Positions 17,405 to 26,007 of a DNA stretch of 64,000 nucleotides are shown here, piece after piece. The first letter of the stretch is position 1. Each line of letters begins with the position of its first letter. The DNA comes from Bacteroides fragilis. GTDB taxonomy: Bacteria > Bacillota > Clostridia > Lachnospirales > Lachnospiraceae. The DNA lies in NCBI GenBank assembly GCA_023664485.1, contig JAMPFK010000004.1:102059-166058 (forward strand). The letters are read 5' to 3'. The notes beneath the pieces were generated by a model. That model was not told where the DNA came from and made no database searches. It saw nothing but the letters and a program-made list of their open reading frames with translations. The position numbers were made by a program, and so were the translations under genes.

Positions 17405-19314
17405 AAGAAGAATTACAATACTGCACCATATTAAGGACGAATATCAATGTCACGACGATGAAAAAGACCATCCGGTATATTACGGAGCATCTGGAAGAAC
17501 TGCGGGGCGATTATATCTGCGTATCCAATGTACACACGACCGTGATGGCATATCGGGATGAAAATTACCGAAAGATCCAGAACTGCGGGGCGATGGCGCT
17601 GCCGGATGGCCAGCCGCTCTCCATCGTGAGCCGCAGACGGGGCTATCGCGAGGCGGAAAGGGTTCCGGGGCCGGATCTGATGCCGGCTGTTCTGAAGCTG
17701 TCAGAGGAAACGGGATATACCCATTATTTCTATGGAAGTTCGGAACATACGCTGGAAGAGCTGCGAAAAGCGCTCGTAAGAGATTATCCGGCCCTGCGGA
17801 TCGCCGGCATGTATGCTCCGCCCTTTCGGGATGTGACCGAAGAAGAGGACAGAGAGGCCGTGGAGCGGATCAATGCGGCAAAGCCGGATTTCATCTGGGT
17901 CGCGCTCGGCGCGCCGAAACAGGAAAAATGGATGTATGAGCACAGGGACAGGGTGAACGGCCTGATGATCGGCGTCGGCGCCGCTTTTGATTTTCAGGCG
18001 GGAACGGTGAAGCGCGCACCGCAATGGATGCAGAGGTTTTGTATGGAATGGGTGTACCGCATCTTAAAGGATCCCAGGCGGATGCTTCCCCGCTATCTGA
18101 ACACGAATTTCTCGTTCGTATACCATACCTGTATGGAATCGATGGGGTTTGAAAAGGATCCGGACAGGCTGTGGATCGCCATGATCGGGCATAAGCGGAT
18201 CCCGTCGCGGGAGGGCGGCGTGGAAATCGTCGTGGAGGCGTTAGCCGTCAGAATGGCGGCGATGAAGCACAGAGTGGAGGCCTATAACAGGTATGGCCAT
18301 CATGTTTCGGGGAAAAAATATGATGAGGAATACGGGCGGGGAGATAAAAAATATTATAAGGGGATCCGGATCCGGATCGTTCCGACCTTCAGAAGCAGTA
18401 AACTGAACGCGATCGTGTATTCCTTTTTTGCGACTCTGCGGACGCTTTTTAAGCCATACGATGTACTGCATTATCACGCGGAAGGGCCGTGCGCCATGCT
18501 CTGGCTGCCGAAGCTGTTCGGGAAAAGGGTTGTCGCGACGATTCACGGGCTGGACTGGCAGCGGGCGAAGTGGGGAAAATTTGCTTCCCGCGTGATCAGA
18601 TTCGGCGAAAAAATGGCGGCCTCCTATGCGGACGAAGTCATCGTCCTTTCGGAAAATGTGCAGCGCTATTTTAAAGATACCTATGGAAGGGATACCGTTT
18701 TTATCCCTAACGGGATAGACCGCCCCGTGCGGGAACGCGCGGAGCTGATCACAGAGAAATTCGGCCTGGAAGAGAACGGTTATTTTCTGTTCCTCGCCAG
18801 GATCGTGCCGGAAAAAGGGCTCCATTACCTGATAGAAGCGTTCCGGGAGCTCGATACGGATAAAAAGCTGGTCATCGCCGGCGGAAACAGCCAGGCGGTC
18901 GATTATATGGAGAAAATCCATCGTATGGCCGCTGCGGACGAGCGGATCGTTATGACGGATTTCGTGCAGGGAAAAGTCCTCGCGGAGCTTTTTTCCTCTG
19001 CCTATGCCTTCGTCCTGCCAAGCGATGTGGAGGGCATGGCGCTCAGCCTTCTGGAAGCAATGAGCTATGGGAACTGTTGTCTGGTGAGCGATATCTGCGA
19101 GAATACGGAGGTTGTGGAGGACAAGGCGGTCACTTTCCGGAAGGGAAATGTCGGGGATCTGCGGGAAAAGCTGCAATATCTGCTGGACAACCCGGAAATC
19201 GCAGAGCGCTATCGGCGGGAGAGCAGCGATTTTATCTGCGGGAAATATAACTGGAACGATGTGGTGGAAAAGACGCTGGGGGTTTATCGAAATGAAAGTT
19301 TTGCTGGTCAATAA
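17401..19314 (+). CDS. Bifunctional GT26 (WecG/TagA/CpsF) - GT4 fusion glycosyltransferase
   Basis: A 637-residue two-domain enzyme. Residues 1-245 are a GT26 transferase with TNINVTTMKKTI near the start, GPDLMPAVL, and GAPKQEKWM at about 170, the region that defines the WecG/TagA group (ManNAc or ManNAcA transferases onto lipid-linked GlcNAc). Residues from about 258 form a complete GT4 enzyme with a glycine-rich loop (SREGGVEIVVEAL), FLFLARIVPEKG and the donor motif SDVEGMALSLLEAMSYG. ATG 17401 is chosen because AAGAGGAGG lies 7 bases upstream. It overlaps its neighbours by 4 and 23 bases. The fusion suggests two successive sugars added by one polypeptide. Confidence 0.9.
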   Translation: MKEELQYCTILRTNINVTTMKKTIRYITEHLEELRGDYICVSNVHTTVMAYRDENYRKIQNCGAMALPDGQPLSIVSRRRGYREAERVPGPDLMPAVLKLSEETGYTHYFYGSSEHTLEELRKALVRDYPALRIAGMYAPPFRDVTEEEDREAVERINAAKPDFIWVALGAPKQEKWMYEHRDRVNGLMIGVGAAFDFQAGTVKRAPQWMQRFCMEWVYRILKDPRRMLPRYLNTNFSFVYHTCMESMGFEKDPDRLWIAMIGHKRIPSREGGVEIVVEALAVRMAAMKHRVEAYNRYGHHVSGKKYDEEYGRGDKKYYKGIRIRIVPTFRSSKLNAIVYSFFATLRTLFKPYDVLHYHAEGPCAMLWLPKLFGKRVVATIHGLDWQRAKWGKFASRVIRFGEKMAASYADEVIVLSENVQRYFKDTYGRDTVFIPNGIDRPVRERAELITEKFGLEENGYFLFLARIVPEKGLHYLIEAFRELDTDKKLVIAGGNSQAVDYMEKIHRMAAADERIVMTDFVQGKVLAELFSSAYAFVLPSDVEGMALSLLEAMSYGNCCLVSDICENTEVVEDKAVTFRKGNVGDLREKLQYLLDNPEIAERYRRESSDFICGKYNWNDVVEKTLGVYRNESFAGQ

Positions 19315-20578
19315 ATTTCTCCATCCAAACGGCGGCTCCGAGACTTATATTTTCGGTCTGGGAAAAGCGTTACAGGAAATGGGACACGAGGTGCAGTATT
19401 TCGGCATGGAGCACGAAGGAAGAGTCGTGGGAAACCGCGTGGAGAGCTATACGGCGGATATGGACTTTCATACGGGCGGCATACGGAAACTTCTGTACCC
19501 GTTCAGGATTATTTATTCCGTCGAGGCGCGTAAAAAGCTCAGGCCGGTCTTAGCGGATTTTGAGCCGGATGTGGTGCACCTGAACAATATCAATTTCCAG
19601 CTTACGCCCTCTGTGATCGACGAGGTGCGCGCTTTTGAGAAAAAGAGTGGAAAAGCGGTCCGCATCGTCTTTACCGCCCATGATTATCAGTGGGTATGCC
19701 CGAATCATATGATGATGATACCTTCTACAGGCGTCCTGTGCTTTGCCTGCCGGGGCGGCCGGTTCGGGAACTGCGCGAAGAACCGCTGTATTCATAATTC
19801 CCGGTTAAGGAGCCTGCTCGGCACGCTGGAAGCGGATTTTTACCGATGGCGGAAGACTTATGCGAAGATAGACGCGCTCGTCTGTCCCAGCGGTTTCATG
19901 AAGGAAAAACTCGATACGAACCCGCTGCTGGCGGATAAGACGATCATGATGCATAATTTTATGCCGGAGGCCGGAGCAGCGCAGGACGCCGCCCAGGCGG
20001 AAGCGGAGGCCGCCGCGTGGAGCCGTATGCGGGAATGGCTGCCGGAACGGTATGCGCTCTACTTCGGCCGCTTTTCCGAGGAAAAGGGAGTCAGGACACT
20101 GTTGAAGGTCTGTAAAGAAATGACGGATGTGTCATTTGTTTTCGCGGGAACGGGGCCCCTTCAGGACAGCGTGTCACAGACGGAAAATATCCGGAACGCC
20201 GGTTTTGTGACGGGGGAAGCCCTGAGGCGGCTGATCGCGGGGGCGGCTTTCTGCCTGTATCCTTCAGAATGGTATGAGAATTGTCCTTTTTCCGTGATGG
20301 AATCGCAGGCGTACGGGACGCCGGTGATCGCCTCTGATTTGGGCGGTATCCCGGAACTGCTACAGGACGGCGTGACCGGGGAACTGTTTCCGGCAGGGGA
20401 TGCGGCCGCTCTGCGGGAGAAAATAAAGAGGCTGTGGGAACAGCCAAAGCTGTGCGCGGCGTACCGGGAAAACTGTAAAAAGATAAAATTCGATACAACC
20501 TGGGAATATTGTGGTAAAATAATAGCACAGGTCTATCAAAACGAGCAAAGAATGTCTCCGGCGGGCCATTCTGCGTAG
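19292..20578 (+). CDS. Glycosyltransferase family 4 protein with Cys cluster
   Basis: A 428-residue GT-B enzyme. The N-terminus MKVLLVNKFLHPNGGSETY carries the GGSE acceptor-side loop; the donor motif is SEWYENCPFSVMESQAYG (about residue 325). After the HDYQWVCPNH motif comes a group of Cys residues (around 136-170, including CFACRGG and CAKNRC) that could bind zinc. The same arrangement, HD(Y/F)xxxCP followed by spaced Cys, occurs in the GT4 parts of the genes at 39096 and 40479. Start 19292 is the first ATG consistent with the family N-terminus; the coding region overlaps the previous gene by 23 bases. Confidence 0.88.
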   Translation: MKVLLVNKFLHPNGGSETYIFGLGKALQEMGHEVQYFGMEHEGRVVGNRVESYTADMDFHTGGIRKLLYPFRIIYSVEARKKLRPVLADFEPDVVHLNNINFQLTPSVIDEVRAFEKKSGKAVRIVFTAHDYQWVCPNHMMMIPSTGVLCFACRGGRFGNCAKNRCIHNSRLRSLLGTLEADFYRWRKTYAKIDALVCPSGFMKEKLDTNPLLADKTIMMHNFMPEAGAAQDAAQAEAEAAAWSRMREWLPERYALYFGRFSEEKGVRTLLKVCKEMTDVSFVFAGTGPLQDSVSQTENIRNAGFVTGEALRRLIAGAAFCLYPSEWYENCPFSVMESQAYGTPVIASDLGGIPELLQDGVTGELFPAGDAAALREKIKRLWEQPKLCAAYRENCKKIKFDTTWEYCGKIIAQVYQNEQRMSPAGHSA

Positions 20579-20604
20579 ATTTCAGAAAGCGGGTATTTTA
20601 TAGT

Positions 20605-21606
20605 ATGGCGAGAAGAACTTTATACGGCACAGTCATCGTGACCTATCGGTGCAATGCTCATTGCAATATGTGCGACTGTTTCCGCGACCCGACGAGGCCG
20701 GAGGAAGAAATTACGCTGGAGGATATTAAGAAGCTGCCCGAAATGGCGTTTACGAATATTACCGGCGGCGAGCCCTTTATTCGACAGGACATCCCGGAAA
20801 TCGTCCGGGAGCTCTATCGGAAGTCCGACAGAATTGTCATTTCGACAAACGGCTATTTTACGGACAGGATCATTTCGCTCTGTAGGGAGTTTCCTAAAGT
20901 GGGGATCCGCATCAGCATTGAAGGCTTACAGGAGACGAACGATGCGATCAGAGGCATCCCGGACGGCTTTAACAGGGGATATAAGACCCTGAAAACGCTG
21001 GTGGAAATGGGACATCCGGATGTGGGATTCGGCATGACCGTACAGGATATGAACTGCGAGGATCTTGTGCCCCTTTACAATATCGCGAATGATATGGGAA
21101 TGGAGTTCGCGACGGCAACGCTGCATAATTCCTTTTATTTCCGCAAAACGGACAATAAAATCGACGATAAATACAAAGTGGCGAAGAACCTGGAAAAGCT
21201 GATCAACGAGCTTTTGAAGAGCAATTCGCCGAAAAAATGGTTCCGCGCTTATTTTAACCACGGGCTGATCAATTATATTTACGGCAATAAGAGGCTCCTG
21301 CCCTGCGATATGTCGAAGAACGCCTTTTTTATCGACCCGTTCTGCGATGTCATTCCCTGTAACGGCATGGAGAAGAAGGCTGTTATGGGCAATCTGCGGG
21401 AGTCAAGCTGGGAAGAGCTGTGGAATTCCGCGCAGGCGGAGGAGGTCCGCCGCTGTACGAAGGAATGTACCCGGAACTGCTGGATGATCGGAAGCGCGTC
21501 TCCGGCGATGCATAAATATATATGGGTTCCGGGGTGGTGGGTCATCCGGCATAAGTTCTTAAAGGGCGGAAAGTACAGTTTGGAGGAGAATCCGTTTATC
21601 GGTTAA
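20605..21606 (+). CDS. Radical SAM protein with SPASM-like C-terminus
   Basis: A 333-residue enzyme with the radical SAM cluster motif CNAHCNMC (CxxxCxxC, about residues 16-23), a GGEP motif (about residue 54) and STNGYF near residue 78. A C-terminal group of Cys (CDMSKNAFF, CDVIPCNGMEK, then CTKECTRNC around 290) suggests one or more auxiliary iron-sulfur clusters, as in SPASM-type proteins. It sits 26 bases after a GT4 gene and 11 bases before a GT-C gene. It may modify a sugar, a lipid carrier or a small peptide; the sequence gives no substrate. Radical SAM enzymes are uncommon but known in capsule loci. Confidence 0.85.
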   Translation: MARRTLYGTVIVTYRCNAHCNMCDCFRDPTRPEEEITLEDIKKLPEMAFTNITGGEPFIRQDIPEIVRELYRKSDRIVISTNGYFTDRIISLCREFPKVGIRISIEGLQETNDAIRGIPDGFNRGYKTLKTLVEMGHPDVGFGMTVQDMNCEDLVPLYNIANDMGMEFATATLHNSFYFRKTDNKIDDKYKVAKNLEKLINELLKSNSPKKWFRAYFNHGLINYIYGNKRLLPCDMSKNAFFIDPFCDVIPCNGMEKKAVMGNLRESSWEELWNSAQAEEVRRCTKECTRNCWMIGSASPAMHKYIWVPGWWVIRHKFLKGGKYSLEENPFIG

Positions 21607-21617
21607 AGGAGTTTGTT

Positions 21618-23366
21618 ATGGCAGTAGACAGAGGGAAGCCCGTTGAAGGGATAAAGAAACTGGTGTGGCTTATTTTTATAGCGGTTATCGGCTATTTCCT
21701 GATAGCGAGCGTTTTCAGCACCTGTTATCTTGGAAAATACAGTTATAGTATCGGCGCGGGGGAGATGGAGCTCAACCTGGAGCATACTTTTTATATCCGC
21801 GACCAGTATTTACCGCATATCATCGTGTTCCTTCTCTTTTCCATTCTGCTCGTTTCCTGCAGAATGGAAGGCGTTAAAAAGCTTTTTCAGAAGAAGTATT
21901 TCGGGGCGCTCGTCTGTGCTGCGGCGGGCCTGTTATCACTGTTGGTCGTTCTGGAAGGGCAGTATCTGCCCAAGTTCGACCAGAAGCATGTAGTAGAAGC
22001 GGCGGCCGCGCTGAACAGAGGGGATACTTCTGATTTTGGCAGAGGCTCATATTTGTTCGTTTTTCCCTTTCAGACGGGCATCGTTCTGTACTATCAGCTG
22101 CTGGCGCTGCTGTTCGGGGAGACGAATTATGTGGCGATGCAGGCGGTCAATGGATTGTGGATCGTCCTGACTTATTATTTCTTTATGAAGATTGCCGGCA
22201 TTTTGTGGAGAAAGCACCCGTATGAATCCGGAAGCGCCGTTGTCGGCCTGCTCTTTTTTCCATATCTGCTTTATGCGACATTCCTTTACGGTACGGTAGT
22301 CGGTATGGCTTTTGCGGTATTTTCTTTTTATATGGTGTTGTTGTTTGAAAAAGATGCTAAAGCAGCCTATCTTCTGCTGGGCGGGCTGAGCATGGGAATT
22401 GCAACCGTGCTGAAGTCCAATTATATGATCTATATGATAGCAGAAATCATTTATCTGCTGTTGCGTATTTTTTCAGTTAAGGGGGGGGGCAAAGCAGTAC
22501 GGCCGAGAATGCTTCTGGCAGCGGCAATCCTCTTCTGCTTCCTGCTTGGGAGATTCGGTGTAAACGCTTATATCAGGAATCTCAACGATGGGACGGAAGT
22601 TAAAGGAATCCCGATGACGGCCTGGGTGGCGATGGGCTTACAGGATGGAAAGGCCGCGCCGGGCTGGTATAACGGTTATAATAACAGGATTTATGAGGAA
22701 AACGGTTATAATTATGAAAAAACGGAAGAGGCGGCCGTCGATGAGATCAAAAGGATCGTGAGCGGCTACCCGCAGGATATGATGACCAGCATCAGCTTTT
22801 TTGTCAAGAAGCTGTCCTCTCAATGGAATAACCCGACCTTTCAGTCGTTATGGATACTGGAAGAAAGAGGAAATGACGATATGCGGTTCCTGTATGGGAA
22901 CGGCAGGGCTCTTTATATTTTATGGGTCAATCTGCTGCATACATGGATATTGACCGGGACTCTTTTTTACGCGCTCTTTCGATTCAGAAAAAGCAGCCTG
23001 CAGGAAATAATCCTGCCAATGACTTTTATTGGAGGGGTCGTATTTCATCTGATCTGGGAAGCGGAGGGGCTTTATGCGATTTTGTATTTCCCGCTGCTGC
23101 TTCCTCTAAGTATATGCGGCTATGGTGAGTGGAGAAGCTTTCTGCTTGAAAAGAAGCGGATGATAAAGGAAGCAGGATGGAAAACGGAAACGGGAAAACG
23201 GCTGAAAAGGAATATCGCGATAGGCGTCGTCGCGCTCACTGCGGTATGTGCGTTATCCTATACGGAGATGTTCGCAAAGATCTTTGCACGCAATGAGAAT
23301 ACCGGCGCATTCGATACCTATACACAGGATATCGTGAACGAGATGGACGCGCTGCCGGGAGAGTAA
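21618..23366 (+). CDS. GT-C fold (GT39/PMT-like) membrane glycosyltransferase with in-frame G9 tract
   Basis: A 582-residue membrane protein with about eleven helices. The first outer loop contains PKFDQKHVVEAA (about residue 118), the position of catalytic acidic residues in GT-C enzymes that use polyprenyl-phosphate sugars outside the membrane. The segment GSYLFVFPFQTGIVLYY (about residue 140) is typical of GT39-like proteins in Gram-positives. A run of nine G at 22481-22489 encodes part of V-K-G-G-G-K between helices. The frame is intact here, so the gene reads as ON; gain or loss of one G would truncate it after about 290 residues. AAAGGAG precedes the ATG. Confidence 0.8.
   Translation: MAVDRGKPVEGIKKLVWLIFIAVIGYFLIASVFSTCYLGKYSYSIGAGEMELNLEHTFYIRDQYLPHIIVFLLFSILLVSCRMEGVKKLFQKKYFGALVCAAAGLLSLLVVLEGQYLPKFDQKHVVEAAAALNRGDTSDFGRGSYLFVFPFQTGIVLYYQLLALLFGETNYVAMQAVNGLWIVLTYYFFMKIAGILWRKHPYESGSAVVGLLFFPYLLYATFLYGTVVGMAFAVFSFYMVLLFEKDAKAAYLLLGGLSMGIATVLKSNYMIYMIAEIIYLLLRIFSVKGGGKAVRPRMLLAAAILFCFLLGRFGVNAYIRNLNDGTEVKGIPMTAWVAMGLQDGKAAPGWYNGYNNRIYEENGYNYEKTEEAAVDEIKRIVSGYPQDMMTSISFFVKKLSSQWNNPTFQSLWILEERGNDDMRFLYGNGRALYILWVNLLHTWILTGTLFYALFRFRKSSLQEIILPMTFIGGVVFHLIWEAEGLYAILYFPLLLPLSICGYGEWRSFLLEKKRMIKEAGWKTETGKRLKRNIAIGVVALTAVCALSYTEMFAKIFARNENTGAFDTYTQDIVNEMDALPGE
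22481..22489 (+). repeat. G9 homopolymer tract in GT-C gene (in frame)
   Basis: Nine consecutive G in the coding strand of the GT-C gene, the only run of this length in the GC-rich part of the window. Runs of 8-10 G are classical slipped-strand phase-variation sites in other bacteria. Here the frame is open through the tract. Confidence 0.9.
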
Positions 23367-23381
23367 GGAAGGAACAGAGGA

Positions 23382-25121
23382 ATGTTCAGAAAATTAAACT
23401 ATATTTTTACAGGCGCGGATAAAGTTAAAATCGGTATTCTGATGATAGCGGTCATCGTTGGAAGCTTTCTGGAACTGCTGGCGGTTTCTGTTTTTTCTCC
23501 TTTTATCGATATGATCATGGATCCGGCGGTATTGCAGGGGGATGGAACGATAGCCCGTATTTACCGGATGTTTTCCTTTCGGGAACAGGAGTATTTTCTT
23601 GCCTTTGTCGCGGGCGGTATTATCGTCATTTATATTGTGAAAGATATCTATACGATCGTGGAAAAAAATGCGATTTATAAATTTTCCTATAAAACGCAGC
23701 AGAAAATTTCCACCAATCTGCTGCGGGCATATATGAACGAGCCGTACACTTTTCACCTCGGAAAAAATATCTCCGTTCTGCAAAGGAGTATGCAGGAAGA
23801 TACGGATCAGTTCACGAAGGGGATCATCCATCTGATGGAAATGGTCGCCGAAGCGAGCGTCTGTGTCGCAATTGGCATTTATCTGTATATTGTCAGCAAA
23901 TCGATCACGATTATTATCGTTGGCCTTTTGATTTTATGCCTGGCCGTTTTCTCTGTCATATCGAAGAAATATTCCAGCGCATGGGGGAGAGAGGGACAGC
24001 GGCACAAGTCTAAGATCTATCAGTGGATGAACCAGTCCCTGGGCGGTATTAAAGAAATTAAAGTGTTGAACAGGGAAGAAAATTTTATTGAGCATTACGA
24101 TAACTATTTTGCAAAGTATGTCCGGGTCCTCCGGCTGAACCGCCTGATCGGCGTGATTCCGAAATACAGTATTGAAATGGTATGTATGACGGGGCTTTTA
24201 TCCGCGGTTATTATTAAAATGTTTTTTGGACAGAAGACGCTGGTAGAATTTGTCCCACAGCTGGCGGTCTTTGCGGTAGCCGCATTCCGTCTGCTTCCTT
24301 CCGTCGGCAAAATCAATGAACATGTTTCCGCGGTCCTGTATGCTTTTCCATCCCTGGAGTTGATTTATAATGACCTGCGGGAAGTTGAACAGCTGGAGAT
24401 CGGCAGGAAGGAAAAGGATGAGAGCTGGAAACTGAAAGAGAAGATAGAAGTGAAAAAAGTGACCTACCGTTATCCTGACGGGGAGACAAATGTGATAGAA
24501 AATGCGAGTTTTACGATTCCAAAAGGAAAAACGGCGGCGTTTATCGGTTCATCCGGGGCCGGGAAATCGACGATGGCCGACATTCTGCTGGGGCTTCTGC
24601 CGCCGCAGTATGGGAAGATCTGTGCGGACGATATGAATGTATATCAAAACCTCGCGACCTGGCAGAAGGAGATCGGATATATACCGCAGAGTATTTATCT
24701 GTCGGACGATACGATTCGGAATAATGTAGCCTTTGGCGTAGATGAGCAGGAAATCGATGAAGCGGCTGTTATGAAGGCATTACAGCAGGCACAGTTATAT
24801 GAGTTTGTGGATGCGCTTCCGGCGGGACTGGATACTTTTGTGGGTGACAGGGGCGTCAGATTGTCAGGCGGACAGCGGCAGCGCATTGGAATCGCAAGAG
24901 CGCTGTATCATGACCCGGAAATTCTCGTACTGGATGAAGCCACCTCGGCGCTGGACAACGATACGGAATCCGCGGTCATGGAAGCGATCGAAAGGCTTCA
25001 TGGAGAGAAAACGATGATCATCATCGCCCACCGGCTGACGACGATTCGGAATGCGGATTTTATCTATGAAGTCGGAGATGGAAAGGTGGAACAGAGGAAT
25101 AAGGAGGAAATTCTGAGTTGA
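23382..25121 (+). CDS. ABC transporter, fused permease-ATPase (PglK/MsbA-type glycolipid flippase)
   Basis: A 579-residue exporter half-transporter. Six N-terminal helices are followed by a complete ATPase: Walker A GSSGAGKST (about residue 390), Q-loop IGYIPQS, signature LSGGQRQR (about 490), Walker B ILVLDEATSALD (about 510) and an H-loop His (IIIAHRLTT). The N-terminal region (FLELLAVSVFSPFIDMI) resembles the PglK group that flips undecaprenyl-pyrophosphate oligosaccharides. It should act as a homodimer. The stop codon overlaps the TTG start of the next gene. With Wzx at 10252 this gives two possible flippases for lipid-linked oligosaccharides. Confidence 0.9.
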   Translation: MFRKLNYIFTGADKVKIGILMIAVIVGSFLELLAVSVFSPFIDMIMDPAVLQGDGTIARIYRMFSFREQEYFLAFVAGGIIVIYIVKDIYTIVEKNAIYKFSYKTQQKISTNLLRAYMNEPYTFHLGKNISVLQRSMQEDTDQFTKGIIHLMEMVAEASVCVAIGIYLYIVSKSITIIIVGLLILCLAVFSVISKKYSSAWGREGQRHKSKIYQWMNQSLGGIKEIKVLNREENFIEHYDNYFAKYVRVLRLNRLIGVIPKYSIEMVCMTGLLSAVIIKMFFGQKTLVEFVPQLAVFAVAAFRLLPSVGKINEHVSAVLYAFPSLELIYNDLREVEQLEIGRKEKDESWKLKEKIEVKKVTYRYPDGETNVIENASFTIPKGKTAAFIGSSGAGKSTMADILLGLLPPQYGKICADDMNVYQNLATWQKEIGYIPQSIYLSDDTIRNNVAFGVDEQEIDEAAVMKALQQAQLYEFVDALPAGLDTFVGDRGVRLSGGQRQRIGIARALYHDPEILVLDEATSALDNDTESAVMEAIERLHGEKTMIIIAHRLTTIRNADFIYEVGDGKVEQRNKEEILS

Positions 25122-25987
25122 AAAGATTCATAAAGGATGTACTTGCGCAGATCGATTATTCCCTGTACCGCGCGGGTGTCAGAAAGTGCCGTATCAAGGT
25201 TCATACGATCGAGGAAACGATAGAAGAGCTTGCCAATACGGAGAAGAGCATGATTCGTTTTGGCGATGGCGAGATCACCATGATCCGGGGAAGGAGCCTT
25301 GTGTTACAGCAGGCGGAGCCGGAAATGATAGAAGGGTTGAAACGGTTGCTTTCGTATGAGCATGAAGGAATGCTTGTCACGATACCTGAAATCTTCGGCG
25401 ATCTGTCGATTTACCGCAGGGAAAGCAGACAGTTCTGGAAGGACCATCTTCTGTTCAGCCGGCGGATCTATGAAAGATACTGTAATCCCGCAAAAGCGTA
25501 TTATAATACGTCCATTTCCAGATTTTATTATGCGCTGGAGGATAAAAGCAGGTGTGGAAAATGGATAGAAGGTATCCGGCAGATTTGGAAAGATAAAGAT
25601 GTCGTCGTGGTAGAGGGGGAAAGGAGCCATAACGGCGTCGGAAACGATCTGCTCGATACGGCGGGCAGTGTTGAACGGATTATCGGGCCGGGTTCGCAGG
25701 CTTATGCCAGAGTCGATGAAATTATGGCATGCTGCAGAGAGTATCCTAAAGACAGATTGTTTTTGATCTCTCTGGGTGTTGCCGCCAAGTTTCTCGCGGA
25801 GAAACTATTTCTGGAGGGATACCGGGCGCTCGATATCGGGAATCTGGATATGGAGTATGAATGGTATCTTGGCGGGGCCAAAGGGAAGGAAAAGCTTGCG
25901 AAGCATGATATTGTCGGAGAAGAGGCGAATAGAAAAGCCGGATATGATGCGTATCTTGCGCAGATAAAAAAACAGATAGACAGGTAG
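25118..25987 (+). CDS. GT-D fold glycosyltransferase (DUF1792, SP_1767-like)
   Basis: A 289-residue protein of the GT-D (DUF1792) family, first described in streptococcal serine-rich adhesin glycosylation. The diagnostic RFGDGEITMI (about residues 47-56) carries the DxE metal site; further family segments are SISRFYYAL, VVVVEGERSHNGVGNDL (about 165) and LISLGVAAKFLAEKL (about 215). Translation starts at TTG 25118 with AAGGAGGA 9 bases upstream and overlaps the ABC transporter stop. It is soluble and probably cytoplasmic. The acceptor in a polysaccharide setting is unknown; family members seen in such loci transfer glucose or galactose. Confidence 0.88.
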   Translation: MKRFIKDVLAQIDYSLYRAGVRKCRIKVHTIEETIEELANTEKSMIRFGDGEITMIRGRSLVLQQAEPEMIEGLKRLLSYEHEGMLVTIPEIFGDLSIYRRESRQFWKDHLLFSRRIYERYCNPAKAYYNTSISRFYYALEDKSRCGKWIEGIRQIWKDKDVVVVEGERSHNGVGNDLLDTAGSVERIIGPGSQAYARVDEIMACCREYPKDRLFLISLGVAAKFLAEKLFLEGYRALDIGNLDMEYEWYLGGAKGKEKLAKHDIVGEEANRKAGYDAYLAQIKKQIDR

Positions 25988-26007
25988 ATTAAGAAGGATG
26001 AAACGGT

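Noticed and set aside
18361..18380. Threefold GGATCC-like tandem repeat
   Set aside because: Only three units, encoding Ile-Arg-Ile-Arg in a conserved glycosyltransferase; no sign of variation.
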